DNA of 64,000 nucleotides from Arcuatula senhousia (GCA_963971305.1 OZ020305.1:45903750-45967749); one strand, 5' to 3'. Counted from the first letter of the stretch, positions 42,501 through 52,888 are shown. The notes: generated by a model from the letters alone, not told the origin. Numbers and translations: made by a program.

Positions 42501-45449
42501 GCAAAAATGGTCAAATTTGATGATTAAAGGGCAATAACTCCTATAGGGAGTCGTTTCACAACTTCGACTAAATGGAGAGATTCGTAGAGCTTTTGATGCT
42601 GAACAAGTAAGGTTGCTTCGGATTTTCTCTATCTTTCATACTTTTTGAGTTATAAGCCAAATACAATGGTCTGACCCCCCCCCCTGTTCTGTTTTTAGCA
42701 ATGGCAGCCATTTTTTTGGTCAGCAGTAACCATTTGTGCAATTTAGGTAGAGGACATCCCATAGACCAAGTGTGCAAAGTTTCAAAGCAATCCCTTCAGT
42801 AGTTTGAGAGGAGAATTAAGATTTTCAAAGAAAAGTTAATGACGACCACGGACGCCACGTGATGGCAATAGCTCACATGACCCTTTGGGTCAGGTCAGCT
42901 AATAAAAACTACTCATAGGAAGATGATTTTTATCTGAAGAAAAAAAACTCTTATCTCTGAGATATATTGCCTACCAGTAAATCTATGATCTTTGCAACTA
43001 AATAATTATTTTTCTAATAAATTTTATGTTTTAAACAACTCTTTGACAGTTTTTTTTGCACATTTTCTTTTGTATAAATACCATACATGTATTTCAGAAA
43101 TTTGCCAATGTGATTGTGAAATTTTTACAGATAAATCTTTTATACCAAGAAAATTTTTCCTCATTCAACAAGATAATCTCCTTTCTATAGATGTGAATTT
43201 TAACTGATCAGAGAGATATTAAAACTTCAATAAGAGGATTAAGCACTGGTACTCCAAAGTACCTTGATGAGGTCCTGTTCAGCTTGGGGCAATAGAACAT
43301 TTTATTCCCTATTAATCATTATAGAGATGCTGAGTGCTTTAGCAAAAATTTAATCAATGTCAATGACAAGTTAAGACATTTAATCAAATGTACAACGTAT
43401 CAAACAGGATTCAGTAAAACATGTAAAAGGTGACATTGGGGTTTCTAAATGAGTTTGTATTTGTATGCCTTGATCTGGTTATAAATTCATAAAACTAAAA
43501 ATTATTTTCCTGGGTATCAATTTTTGTGGTTTGCACATGTTTCTAAAAGTAATCAATGAAAAAGAAACCACTTCGTTGTATTCTCATTTTCTTGGTTGAC
43601 TTCCAAAAACCACAAAAATGACAAATGGAACTAACCTATTCCAGTAGGTTTCCGTTCAATATTTCTATCCATATATGGATGCTTAGTATAACATCCCCCA
43701 GGACACTCTCTTAGCAATGATGGAAAGCCAACTTTGTCACTCATATAACAGCTGCCAGGCGTCAGTGGAGCAAACAGATGCTCTGCAAGCAAATATGTGT
43801 ATTTTTCTGCATTTGAAAATTTATCAGTTCCATTTGCTTTGGGTCTGGACATAAAAGGTACTAAACATTCCAAATGGTAATCTGAAAAATCAAAAATAAC
43901 CATGCATACATAAAATAGTTTTACTTGTTTTTGAAATTAAAAATTTAATATTAAATTTCTTTCTGTTTACATCACTAACAAACTTTAAAATAAGACAAAA
44001 ACAGGGTGTAATAGATTTATGTAAGTTTGCAGTGTGTCAGTTTGACCATTATAGCATCACTTTTACATGTACATGTAGGCTAAATATTTCTGATCTTTAA
44101 CAGATTTATAGACCCCCTTTCCTCCAAAAATTTAATTTTTATGTATATTTTCAGCAAAATAAGTCTTAACTCCCTCTTACATCCACAATGGACTATATGT
44201 GACAACCCCCATCCCCACTTTGAAATTTTATGGACCCCCCTGGCTAAAGATCAAGGCCTATGCCTACCTTATAAAATCAAATTTTGGTTGACTATAGACA
44301 TTTATTATTGTGTGATAAGGTCTGACCCCTCTCCAGGGACAGATAACAAAATTTTTTAAAAGTGGGTCTGCTTAAAGTGTACTGAGGTCAAAATGGGTGT
44401 TCCAGACCAATATTGGCTGAAAATCTGCATGGAAAAAAATACAAAATTTGTCGAGGAAGACCCCCAGAATCTCTATCTTTCTCTCTGGATTGGTCACAAC
44501 TTCTCTGTTCACTTATTACAGGTCTCCATCAAAATACTCTTTACATCAGTAACATGTACTAAGTAAAATTTCTGGATCTTCTGCTGTTTGTTCATGTTGT
44601 AACTTTGTTGTACTTTAATCATAGACCTGTATATTAGAATATTTAAGATACAGATCTATGCTTTAAGGTTCCATTAAAGTCAAAATCTGGGACATGCATT
44701 TCCTATGTAAATTTGAAAAGAATTACACAGGAAAATCAAAAACAATTTTCGATTCAAAAGTTGTTTAAATAAATTCCTCTAGGTTATACCTAGTGCAACC
44801 TACTGATATTTTGATGAAAATGTATTTATATAAATAAAAATTAAATAAATGTTTGGGTGCGTTTGACTTTTGTAAAATGTAATCAGCAATATTTCATTTA
44901 ATTTTTACTTTATTGAAGTGAAATTTTCAACAAAATATCAGTAGCTTGCACAATATATTATAACTAAAATTCTTTTTCTATATAGTAATTGACTTAAATA
45001 TTGCCTTTACCTTACCTGTGTATTTACATAGGGAATGCATGTCCCAGATTTTGACTTTAGCATGTGCATCAATTTTACATGTTGTTCAGTTATGACAATA
45101 TACCTTTATCTTCAAAGAAATTTTCAAGGCACTTCAAGCTATCTTTCTGGACTTCGGAAAGTCTGTCAATTTCATTTGCTCTATATTTTTCCAAACAAGC
45201 AAATCCTTCCTGAAAGATTTTTTCAAGACGAATCACGTAGTTGTGGTGAATGTCATCTGGTTCCAGTTCAACTACTGCTTCGTCGAAAGTAATACCTTTG
45301 TATGCATTCAAGTATCTGAATCTTCTTACTGAAAGTGCATGGTGAAGATCCAAGTGTGGATGTTTAAGAAAAAAATTCACTGCATTGATCGCCATCGGGG
45401 GTATCTTTTTGTTCGGGATAGAAACGTAATCGGAGTCATATTTCAAAAA
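33542..45449 (-). CDS. Three-exon gene, unknown protein (about 401 aa visible), possible PD-(D/E)XK-like domain
   Basis: Minus-strand exons join cleanly: 45104-45449, 43636-43881 and 33542-34155. Exon 1 ends G|GTATAT; exon 2 starts after TTTTTCAG and ends ATAG|GTTAGT; exon 3 starts after TTATTTTAG. All junctions share one phase, giving 402 codons with TGA at 33542-33544. Exon 1 encodes a helical segment with HPHLDLHHAL and EKIFQEGFACLEKY. Exon 2 has PFMSRPKANGTDKFSNAEKY and a Cys-containing RECPGGCYTKHP. Exon 3 opens GHPDVWHGFAGIILETGVSV followed by VVRNE, then SQTIVNGL and KIYMYDPVHDIFL. The PDV...VVVRNE...Q layout is suggestive of a PD-(D/E)XK nuclease-like core, but this is inference and a catalytic ExK is not evident. 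The upstream acceptor (TATAG) is weak; translation may start at a Met about 18 codons into exon 1 or in an unseen exon. The 9.5-kb second intron is full of mobile elements. Confidence 0.6.
34156..34777. other. Intron: CRE-like palindromes and short repeats
   Basis: Besides the two TGACGTCA sites listed separately, 34560-34680 has GCACAAAAGTGGGC twice (34600, 34648) and GCCATATCAAA twice (34582, 34661). No exon seen. Confidence 0.4.
34407..34455. promoter_or_regulatory. Cluster of CRE/ATF-type sites
   Basis: TGACGTCA occurs at 34416-34423 and 34448-34455, with a TAACGTCA half-match at 34407-34414. The full palindrome is the classical CREB/ATF binding site. It lies in an intron about 250 bp upstream (in the minus-strand sense) of the last exon; function untested. 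Confidence 0.4.
34778..35862. mobile_element. About 1.08-kb element with inverted ends
   Basis: The left end (GGTAAACTTGAGATTAATCT, CTCTGTTGAAATTTGCAACA, ATGGAA, then TGATCAGTTATATTAAC) is matched by the complement of the right end (GGTAAACTACAACTTAATCC, CTCTATTGAAATTTGCAACA, ATGGAA, then TGATCAGTAAAATTGAC) over about 110 bases. A second, partial right end lies at 43140-43270. Interior has a 22-bp tandem repeat and no coding frame. Class unknown; target duplication not resolved. Confidence 0.65.
35623..35710. repeat. 22-bp tandem repeat, four copies
   Basis: GTAGGAGTTTTTTTCCTTCA-type units start at 35623, 35645, 35667 and 35689 (period 22). Confidence 0.85.
35950..36512 (+). mobile_element. 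GGCTCCCAGGAGCC-family element, 5' part (split)
   Basis: Starts GAGGCTCCCAGGAGCCTGAA, then TCGCTCACCTG and core units with CCTTTCAGTGGTTTCAGAGA and GTCATGTTGGTTGGTCGA. It breaks at CTCTAGCTCTAA (36510-36512) and resumes at 41456 with TAACGGTTTTCAAGATAT. The uninterrupted version is seen at 42050-42075. Confidence 0.8.
36953..37960 (+). repeat. Left arm of a large inverted repeat built of tandem units
   Basis: Begins ACGTTTCATTGACCCGAAAC and GGGGGAGGTCTAAAACCC. Then units of about 375 bp repeat: CTTGACCGGACGGACCTTCA at 37342 and 37730, ATCTTGACCGGACGG at 37151, 37526 and 37917, AATTG.CTGGAGAAAAATTCT at 37178 and 37568. The right arm is the reverse complement. Together they resemble a foldback element, whose arms are typically tandem repeats. 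Confidence 0.8.
39164..39292. repeat. Cluster of short palindromes around AGTAAATACACGTATTTACT
   Basis: Successive near-palindromes: CAGTAAATACACGTATTTAC, GGAAATACATGTATTTCC, AGTAAATACACGAATTTACT, GGAAATTCACGTATTTACTG and ATTACACGAATTTACTGT. Five units in 130 bp, each 16-20 bp, alternating AGTAAAT and GGAAAT flanks. Confidence 0.75.
39938..39977. repeat. Short palindromic element, CATAGAYCTG family, copy 1
   Basis: CATAGATCTGTATATTAAAT is followed at once by its complement with one mismatch (20-bp arms, no loop). Further copies: 44620-44660, 57614-57668, 57828-57860. Confidence 0.85.
40290..41142 (-). repeat. Right arm of the large inverted repeat
   Basis: Reverse complement of the left arm: GTCCGTCCGGTCAAGATTTA near 40549, GTCAAGATTCTGTC near 40935, ending GGGTTTTAGACCTCCCCCGT and TTCGGGTCAATGAAACGT. 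Slightly shorter than the left arm by about one partial unit. Differences are scattered single bases, for example GGTCCATCCGGTCAAG versus GGTCCGTCC, which argues against assembly artefact. Confidence 0.8.
41456..42905 (+). mobile_element. GGCTCC-family element, 3' part with ACGACGG arrays and hairpin ends
   Basis: Core units (AAAAACTGCAAAAATGGTCA, GGCAATAACTCCTATAAGGA, GTTGGTTGGTCGAC) occur three times. Two units end in (GGACGAC)n arrays (41818-41865, 42430-42462) followed by AATAGCTCAC. The hairpin TGACCCTTCGGGTCA closes the unit at 41887-41901 before GGTGAGCTAA, and a similar one lies near 42888. So this is a run of two or three elements or partial tandem copies rather than one. Confidence 0.75.
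42906..43630. other. Intron: fragments of two repeat families
   Basis: 43140-43270 (CAAGATAATCTCC, TGATCAGAGAGATAT, GAGGATTAAGCACTGGTACT) is a right end of the 34778-35862 family. 43490-43625 (TTTTCCTGGGTATCAATTTT, TGTGGTTTGC and GGTTGACTTCCAAAAACCAC) is a worn MITE of the 25720-25941 family. No additional exon seen. Confidence 0.5.
44620..44660. repeat. Short palindromic element, CATAGAYCTG family, copy 2
   Basis: CATAGACCTGTATATTAGAA at the left and ATTTAAGATACAGATCTATG at the right form a 41-bp near-perfect palindrome. Confidence 0.8.
44675..45060. mobile_element. About 385-bp inverted-repeat element
   Basis: Left TCAAAATCTGGGACATGCAT then TTCCTATGTAAAT pairs with the complement of right ATTTACATAGGGAATGCATG then TCCCAGATTTTGA. 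The arms extend inward (CAGTAGCTTGCA versus GTGCAACCTACTGATATTTTG). Likely a MITE; flanks AAG and CTT do not prove a target duplication. Confidence 0.65.
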
Positions 45450-45519
45450 CTATACATGTAGGTGCTAGATTGATGAAAATTAGTATGCATATGCCCCAGC
45501 TTGCCTTTTTTAAAAGTGA

Positions 45520-45625
45520 GGCAAAACCGGCAAGGGGTCTGGGGACCGCACAAGGTCCCCAGTGGGTCCAGGGCAAAGCCCTGGTAGGGGGTCGAGGGGG
45601 GCGAAGCCCCCCAGCCGAAAACGAT
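45520..45625 (+). repeat. GC-rich triple-hairpin element, copy 1
   Basis: Three hairpins follow each other: GGGGACC/GGTCCCC, CCAGGGC-AA-GCCCTGG and GGGGGGC-GA-AGCCCCCC. GC content is far above its surroundings. Copy 2 at 48800-48905 has the opposite orientation. Confidence 0.8.
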
Positions 45626-45993
45626 TTCTAGCTATTTAGAGGCCACAGAATACGTCTCTTAACCATATGAAATAGGTATCAAAGTCAACATGGGTCTTGG
45701 TTTTTTATAACCAAACAAGTGTCTTAAGATAACATTCATTATATTATCTACATTGAATTTCGAAATTGTTTAACCTATCCCAGTCCGGGCATAGGTTGAT
45801 CTAAGACATTAAAAATTATGATAGCAGTTGAGTATATTTTGGCTATATATACTCTTCATATTCCTGAATTGAATGCCATTACTTCAGTTGCTTTTTTATC
45901 CGATGCCCACAACTTTGACATTCGTATTGTGTCGACTAGTTTATAAACTGCGTTTCGCGTTAAAGCCATGCTCCTGCTAGGTATGGTAGCGCC
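45626..45993. other. Intergenic DNA, nothing recognised
   Basis: AT-rich, no splice-bounded coding frame on either strand, no clear repeat. Confidence 0.4.
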
Positions 45994-46435
45994 AGTGAGC
46001 AAGTGAGTTGGTTTTTTACGCCCTAGCAACACTATATAGGGCGATGAAAATGAAGAGAGTGATAAAATGAACATGAAATGATAATGAGAAATATGGAGTG
46101 TAATGGGAAACACAGAAACTGTAAATTTCGAAGTTCACAGAAAAAGGGAGAGATGGGTAGGGGCAAAAAATTTAGCCCATGTGGTGTACTACTTGACGGT
46201 CCAAGAGATCATTACGTTAATGAATCGTGCATGGCACTCAAAACACATGTTGGCCCACCTGACAGCCCCCGCGGACAAGGGCCTTCTTTTTCAGCCGCCT
46301 AGGGTACACACTTGGTCGCTCTATATGCTGAGCACTAACACGATGTCAAAATTCCAAGACCCTTAGTCACCTCTTACAACAAGCTAGACTCTGTTGCAGG
46401 CCTATTCGCCATCCAGGCCCCGCACGGGATGGGTA
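45994..46435 (+). mobile_element. SINE-like dispersed molluscan repeat
   Basis: Starts AGTGAGCAAGTGAGTTGGTT then TTTTACGCC..AGCAACACTATATAGGGCG, and ends AAGACCCTTAGTCACCTCTT, ACAACAAGC...GTTGCAGGCCTATTC and CCCCGCACGGGA. From memory this order (GTGAGTTTAGTTTTACGCCG...AGCAATATTCC...TAGTCGCCTCTTACGACAAG...CACGGG) is one of the commonest dispersed repeats of molluscs. It is locally GC-rich. Overlapping open frames have no homology I recognise and are treated as noise. Confidence 0.55.
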
Positions 46436-46720
46436 TGATAGAGCGATACTTTGTTTTACTATTTATGTTTCTTGTAAATACCGAGATAGCATAGATTTAG
46501 ATGTCTGAAAATGTTTCTGGTTCTAATGTGTTAATAAACAAACTTACTAATTTAGATACAGCTTTGTATAAGCAATTTCAATCACTACCCAACTATATAT
46601 TTATCTGCAGATGGGTCGACCGTAGGTTCTCTTCTTGAAATAATTTTTTTTTATATATATAAAGTTATTTTAAAGCAAGAAAAGTATCAGACAAATCAAA
46701 GAAAAAAAGGAACCAACCGA

Positions 46721-47365
46721 AAGAATAGAATAGAATAGAATAGAATAGTTTATTAAACCAATTATGGGCCCATCACTGGGCATATATATATATACATACA
46801 TGAATACAATTGAAAAAACATCAAACATATAGCTTAAACAAAAGATATAGACATATTTAACAAACAAAACAAAAAAGTGATCAATGAAAATCAACACATT
46901 AATTATTATCTAGTTTAGTTTTTCTCATATCAAAGCTATCATGAATAAATGAGGATAATTTATTACAAATTGATTTGTCTTCACAGGATAGCAGCCATAT
47001 GAATTTAAGGTCATTGTTAAGATATTTGCAGTTGGAACAATAATTATCAACATATTTGAAAAGGGTTGTTCTTTCTTTATCATATTAAGCTTTGCAATTA
47101 ATTAGAAAATGATATTCATCTTCTATAGCATCTTTAGGGCATAGCTTACATAATCTTTTATCCTTATCAATATTTCTGTATCGACCACGTTCAATTGCCA
47201 GATCATGCGCGCTTATTCTAAACTTGGTAAGAGATTTCCTGGCCTGGGAGTTTGTAACAAATTGGAGATATGGTTCTTTTTGGAAAATATTTTTAAATTT
47301 ACAATATGTTCTCAGAAAGTGCTCATCAAAAATAAAAAATGCTGTTTTTAAATCAAAAGCAAATC
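46721..47365 (-). pseudogene. 5'-truncated LINE 3' end with (TTCTA)n tail
   Basis: On the minus strand the frame from about 47365 reads FFIFDEHFLRTY, then RISAHDLAIERGRYRN, RLCKLCPK and EDEYHFLINC, then YDKERTTLFKYV, ending at TAA 46899-46901. This C-terminal Cys/His block downstream of reverse transcriptase is typical of non-LTR retrotransposons of invertebrates. An in-frame TAA follows LINCKA, so it is dead. The 3' UTR ends in TTTAATAAAC and (TATTC)n at 46721-46748, a LINE-style microsatellite tail. Reverse transcriptase and endonuclease domains are absent. Confidence 0.75.
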
Positions 47366-48799
47366 ATCTTTACTGTTCATCCTTTCTCCACCTGACCCCT
47401 ATCACCTCCAACAGAATTGTTGATAAAAAAATATTACATTTTTTACCCACCTACGTCATGTAAGTAATGATAACTGTCATTTGAAGGACACACTTTTCTT
47501 TTCCAAAATAATAATTAAAAAGATTTAAACTAGAGCTAACCCCTCCATATGTTGTTAGGAGGCTTTTCAATTTTATTATTTACAATCTGTTTATACATGT
47601 ACCTCCGCTTGAAAGTGTATGTGTACATGTAACTACTTTTGATAGGGTGAATCATTGTACGCACGCCCGTTAGCCTTACACCCAACATCTCAGGGTACCG
47701 TTTCCTAATCCTCAACTCATACATCATGGATTTTGGTGAAACTCAGTTTGCACAATCTTTGTAACTTAATGTACATGTAGCTGTGCACCTCCCATGTTGA
47801 AAGTTCGCCTGCTTTATCTTAGTGCGAGTGGTTCTTACATGTATTTGTGTGCAGTTTTCCATTTTTATGAAGTATTAAAGGGGCATAAAAATTTCAAAAT
47901 CCATAACACCAAGACCATGCCATGGCCAGGTGATCGAAATTGCGTATTTTCAGTATACATGTACCATCACATGATGTTTCCTATAAATATTCCATGAACA
48001 AAGTGCCCATAAAAGATCACAAAATACTGTAAGGACAGAACACAGCTACAGCTAGGAGTAAGACCGAGTAACATAAACATTGTGATTTCAGCGACTCTCT
48101 ACCCTCTCCACATCTTTTTTATTTGGGGTCTACATAAAAATTGTATGCATTGCTTTAACTTGAAAATATAAATTCAAAAATGATTTTGTTGACTTGTTTG
48201 ACTATAAATAAATTCGTTGTGCCGCATTTACGTTTGGCATCTTAAATGAAACAGAAAAAATACCGTCTTGAGCACAAACATTCATAGGTCAAGAATCTCT
48301 ACAGTATATAAGAAACAAGCCATGACTTCACATAGTTCTATTTTTTTTTTTTTTATAAAATTAAACAACTATACAAAAATTATCGATTTTATTTAAGTCT
48401 AGACTGTATTTAGGGACCGACCAATTTGTAGGAAGGAGGCATTGTTTTTTTTCTGATCAGATTTTTATTTCGCGCAAGGAAGAACTATTTATTTATTTTT
48501 GAATAGAAGATGAGCTTTAGAACACGTTTATACGACACAACCAACATATATAATAAGCGGCAATTTAAAACAACCAACAGCCTTCAATGTTGGCATGACA
48601 ATTTCTGTTTTCATAATAAGCATTACATTGTATTTTATATATCAGGAAGAAACCTTTTGTAAAGTATTATTTCATATGAACTTCAGCTGCCGTAATATAT
48701 TTTTTGTACTCAAAATATTTTTAGGAAAAACCAAGGCCCACCTTCCAAGTTAAATGGTCGGTTCCTTATCACGGAAAACAACGATTTTAGCCTTCGTTT
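47366..48799. other. Intergenic DNA, no gene supported
   Basis: A minus-strand open frame near 47640-47727 (RKRYPEMLGVRLTGVR) looks mildly coding-like but has no recognisable family and no clear splice partners. Several ACATGTAC words. Nothing else recognised. Confidence 0.4.
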
Positions 48800-48905
48800 T
48801 TGCTAAATCCAAGGAGCTTCCGGTGGGCTTCGCCCCCCTGGACTCCCTACCAGGGCTTTGCCCTGGACCCACTGGGGGCCTTGAGCGGCCCCCAGACCCC
48901 TCGCC
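48800..48905 (-). repeat. GC-rich triple-hairpin element, copy 2 (inverted)
   Basis: Reverse complement of 45520-45625: GGGCTTCGCCCCCCTGGACT, CCAGGGCTTTGCCCTGG, CCCACTGGGGGCC and GCGGCCCCCAGACCCCT. The two copies face each other 3.2 kb apart. Confidence 0.8.
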
Positions 48906-48949
48906 GTAGTTTTGTGTATACTTCATTTCTGCCTAGCTACGCCCCTGCC

Positions 48950-49475
48950 CATCTTTCGACCTTGACCTTGTTTTTCCGGTTGATTGACTCTGACAATTTT
49001 TAATACATACTAATAGCAATTGCAAGGTTTTGCGAGCACCTCCATATCTCAAGAACTAGAATTCCTAGGTAGATGAAACTTGGTATGAGTATGCTCCAGT
49101 AGTAGTTTAGCACAGTCGCATCCCCATCTTATGACATTGACCTTGATTTTCTGGTTGAGTGACTTTGACAATTTTCAATACACATAGTGGCAATGTTAAA
49201 GTTTTGCGAGCACCTCCATATCTTCAAAACTATAAGTCCTAGGTCAATGAACCTCGGTATGCATTAGCCATATGCCCCAGTAGTAGCTTAGCACAGATGC
49301 ATCCTCATCTTTTGACCTTGACCTTGATTTTCCGGTTGAGTGACTTTGATTATTTTCATTGCATATATTAGTAATGTTTAAGTTCTATAAACATCTTTTG
49401 ATCTTAGAAACTGAAAGTTCAGCAATTGAAAAGCCTTTTAAATTCAAAATATAGTGAAAGTTAGAAAGAATTATT
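48950..49475. repeat. About 178-bp tandem repeat, 2.5 copies
   Basis: TTGACCTTG..TTTTC.GGTTGA starts near 48960, 49137 and 49318. Units share GTTTTGCGAGCACCTCCATA and CCCCAGTAGTAG.TTAGCACAG. Core of a dispersed bivalve repeat; ends not seen. Confidence 0.8.
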
Positions 49476-49964
49476 GTTTCTGATGGTGCCGGCAGGCGAG
49501 ATAACTCTAATCTTAACTCTTGTTTTTATTTGGGACGTAAATTACATAGAGGCAGAGGAGGAGGTAGCTGCCTCCTCAGTTTTCAAAACTGAAAAAAAAG
49601 AAAGAAGAAGAAAAAAACGAAAACAACCTAGAAAAAAAGTAAAGGGCACTTTGCTTCATTTCTCCACTTTAATGTTATAATCTGTTTTCCACCATCATTT
49701 TGATTGTTTCATTCGAAACTTAAAAAGTTTTCATACTAAAATAACTAAGGTCTTATTCAATAGCAGTAGAAAATATTAAAAGCATTATGCAGATGATTGC
49801 TATAAAGAATGTTCTTTTAGGCTTTAAGGAGCCTTTACCGAGAAAACGTTCATAGGTGATAAGCTTTTAGGCTCTCTAGTTCATAATAGTGATGAAATTA
49901 AGAACTCCGTAAAAGTTCTGCACTCAGTCTACCGACATGACTCGAGTTACATGGGTTAATAAAC
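49476..49964. other. Intergenic DNA, no gene supported
   Basis: An open frame at 49474-49680 ends in a lysine/arginine-rich run caused by an A-rich tract; no homology recognised. Confidence 0.4.
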
Positions 49965-51535
49965 AAGAGGCTCCCAGGAGCCTGAATCGCTCACCTGGTC
50001 TTGATGTCAACCCTAGGAAGAACTTTGTAGAGCTGAATAAGCTGAACATTTAAGCAAGCAACAGCTTTTCTCTTTCAGCAAAAGTTTTCATTCTATAGGC
50101 CAAAAACGGGCAAAATGTTATTTTAAGGGCCATCTGCACACCTTGACTCTATAGAGACCTTTGTTAAGAGCTTAATGAACTGAACATTTAAGCAAGCAAC
50201 CACCTTTCTTTATCTGCTTTAGTTTTCATTTTATAAGCCAAAATTATGAAAACATGTTTAATAAGGGGCTGTAATAAGGGGTCATCTGACAACTTCAACC
50301 CTATGAATGCTTTCATAGAGCTAAATGAGCTCAACATTTAAGCAAGCAACAGCTTTGCTCTATCTGCTATAGGCCAAAAACACTATTTTTCACCTGTCAT
50401 TCCTATAAAGGGTTATCTGACAACTTTGACCCTATGACGACTCTTGTAGAGGTAAATGAGCTGAACATTTAGCAAGCAACAGCTTTTTTCTATCTGCAAA
50501 ATTTTCATTCTATAGGCCAAAAACACTATTTTTCGCCTTTAAGGGGCTGTAACCCTTATAAGGGGTCATCTGACAACTTCGACCCTAGGGAGACTTTAGT
50601 AGAGCTAAATGAGCTGAACATTTTAGAAAGCAACAACTTTTCTCCATCTGCGACAGTTTTCATTCTGTAGGCCAAAAACACTATTTTTCGCCTTTAAGGG
50701 GCTGTAACCCCTATAAGAGGTCATCTGACAACTTCGACCCTATGACGACTTTAGTAGAGCTAAATGAGCTGAACATTTAAGCAAGCAACAGCTTTTCTCT
50801 ATCTGCAATAGTTTTCATTCTATAGGCCAAAAACTCTATTTTTTCGCCTTTAAGGGGTTGTAACCCCTATAAGGGGTCATCTGAAAACTTTGATCCTATG
50901 AAGACTTTTGGAGAGGTGAATGAGCAGAACATTTAAGCAAGCAACAGCTTTTCTCTATCTGCAATAGTTTTCATTTTATAGGCCAAAAACACTATGTTTC
51001 GCCTCGAAGTAACCCCAATAAGGTCTCATCTGACAACTTCAACCCATCTGATGACTTTCGTAGAGCTAAATGAGCTGAACATTTAAGCAAGCAACAGCTT
51101 TTCTCTATCTGCAATAGTTTTCATTTTATAGGCCAAAAACACTATTTTTCGCCTTTAAGGGGCTGTAACCCCTATAAGGGGTCATCTGACAACTTCAACC
51201 CTATGACGACTTTTGTAGAGCTAAATGACCTGAACATTTTAGCAAGCAACAACTTTTCTCCATCTGCAATAGTTTTCATTCTATAGGCCAAAAACACTAT
51301 TTTTTGCCTTCAAGGAGCTGTGATCCCTATAAGGGGTCATCTGACAACTTTGACCCTTGACGACTTTTGTAGAGCTAAATAAACTGAACATTTAAGCAAG
51401 CAACAGCTTTTCTCTATCTGCAATAGTTTTCATTTTACAGGCAAAAACACTATTTTTCGCCTTTAAGGGGCTGTAGCTCCTACAAGGGGTCATCTGACAA
51501 CTTTGACCCTATGAAGACTTTACTGAAACGATCAC
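49965..51535 (+). mobile_element. GGCTCC-family element with about nine tandem units of 165 bp
   Basis: Starts AACAAGAGGCTCCCAGGAGC then CTGAATCGCTCACCTGGTCT. Nine or so units follow, each with GTAGAGCTAAATGAGCTGAA, CATTTAAGCAAGCAACAGCT, TTTCTCTATCTGCAATAG, TAGGCCAAAAACACTATTTT, TAAGGGGCTGTAACCCCTAT and AAGGGGTCATCTGACAACTT. The array stops abruptly at CTATGAAGACTTTA (51527) with no ACGG array or 3' hairpin, so the end was lost. Confidence 0.8.
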
Positions 51536-52149
51536 CATGGGGTGCACAATACAAACACAATCACTATCCTTTTTTATCGTGTTGTTTTCAGGGTTCAAGA
51601 CTTAGCTAAGCATATTAGTGGCCTTAGTACAACCTGATGGTGGGTCTTAGTTTCTAGTTTCTTATCTAACTTACTTTATAGCTGGGGTAAAATTAAAAAC
51701 CAAAATTTATGTTACTTTTTTAGTAATATTGCATTATATAAATTTAAAACAGACATAAATTGTTTAAAGAGTGAACAGTCTGGACTTTCGTAAATTTAAA
51801 ACAGGACGTCGCACATGGTTGGGAAGGGAAAGAATCCTACCGTATGGAACCTCATTTCGATACTAGTTCAACTGTTGCCAAAAAAAAAGTTCTAGAATTG
51901 ACCGTTAATGTAAAAAAATAAAAAATAAAACAACCACCGTGTTTTCACAAATTCCAATTACATTTACTGTGGTCTTTAAGTATTTAAGGATTCTACGAAT
52001 AATTTGATTTCTGATGATGGAAGTTTTAGAAAATTTGAAAACTTTAGTGTGTGCATGCGAATTAGATGATTTCATATATCAATAATTGGGTTTTAGTTTC
52101 ACGAAATTACTGGTAAACTATGCCGTTTTTTGTCACAAAATTCCACCGA
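51536..52149. other. Intergenic DNA, nothing recognised
   Basis: AT-rich unique-looking sequence; no coding frame with splice sites. Confidence 0.4.
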
Positions 52150-52880
52150 ATTAGTCAATCAGTTCATACGGCTTGACTTTAATTGTGGACGCAACTCCTC
52201 TGAAACCGCCAAACGTATTAAAATTTGCTGAAATTTGGTAAGTTTATTTGTCGCCAAATATTTTTGCAATTGATCATATTGTGACATTTTGATATGACAA
52301 ATTCTATTTTATCGACTTTGTGCATTCCAGGTCATAGGTACAATGCATAGGCTCAACTCAGGCCCCCGAGACCATTGGACCATTAAACAGACTTTATAGC
52401 TAGATTTTTGTAGATTTTGTTTGTCACCAAATGTACTTATCATTGAAACGCTATTTTGATTTGACAAATTTTGTAGGAGTTATGGGATTTGTATAATTTA
52501 GTTCACAGGAACGCTTTGTGCGCATTACTCCTATGATACCGCTTATATATCCGGTTTCGCTTTTTAGAAAGGTGCAAAAAAAATGGATGATACTGCTTAC
52601 CACCGAACCACCTTCACATCAAAATAATTAATTGGTTAATCGGTAGGATTGTTACCATGATGATGAAGTTGATCATATCGCAACACCATTTTGATTTTAG
52701 ACTATGTGCATTTTATGTTATTGGAACAGTTCGTGGATGCAACTCCTCTGTGACATATAACATATTTTGCTGAAATGTTCTAGCACATGAAGTTGATCAA
52801 TTGCAACACCATTTTCATATAGGAGCAATGGGAATTGATGGATCTTGTACATTCGAGGTCAAAGAAACACCCCAATTTTA
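52150..52880. repeat. Diverged tandem repeat, three to four units of about 190 bp
   Basis: GCAACTCCTCTG.AA.C recurs at about 52190 and 52738; TTTTGCTGAAAT.T at 52225 and 52765; CATTTTGATTTGACAAATT-like words at 52285, 52452, 52690 and 52815. This is the tandem core of a dispersed molluscan repeat. Confidence 0.6.
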
Positions 52881-52888
52881 AATTATTT

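Larger units (their letters stand above)
43882..45103. other. First visible intron of the three-exon gene
   Basis: 1.2 kb of intron. Contains palindrome copy 2 at 44620-44660. Words CCTATGTAAAT.TGAAAAGAA and GGGACATGCATTTCC near 44695 recur inverted near 45030 (ATAGGGAATGCATGTCCCAG), so 44675-45060 is probably an inverted-repeat element of about 385 bp. Confidence 0.5.

Noticed and set aside
47536..47727. Minus-strand frame with RKRYPEMLGVRLTGVR
   Set aside because: Somewhat coding-like, but no splice partners, family or conserved motif could be shown.
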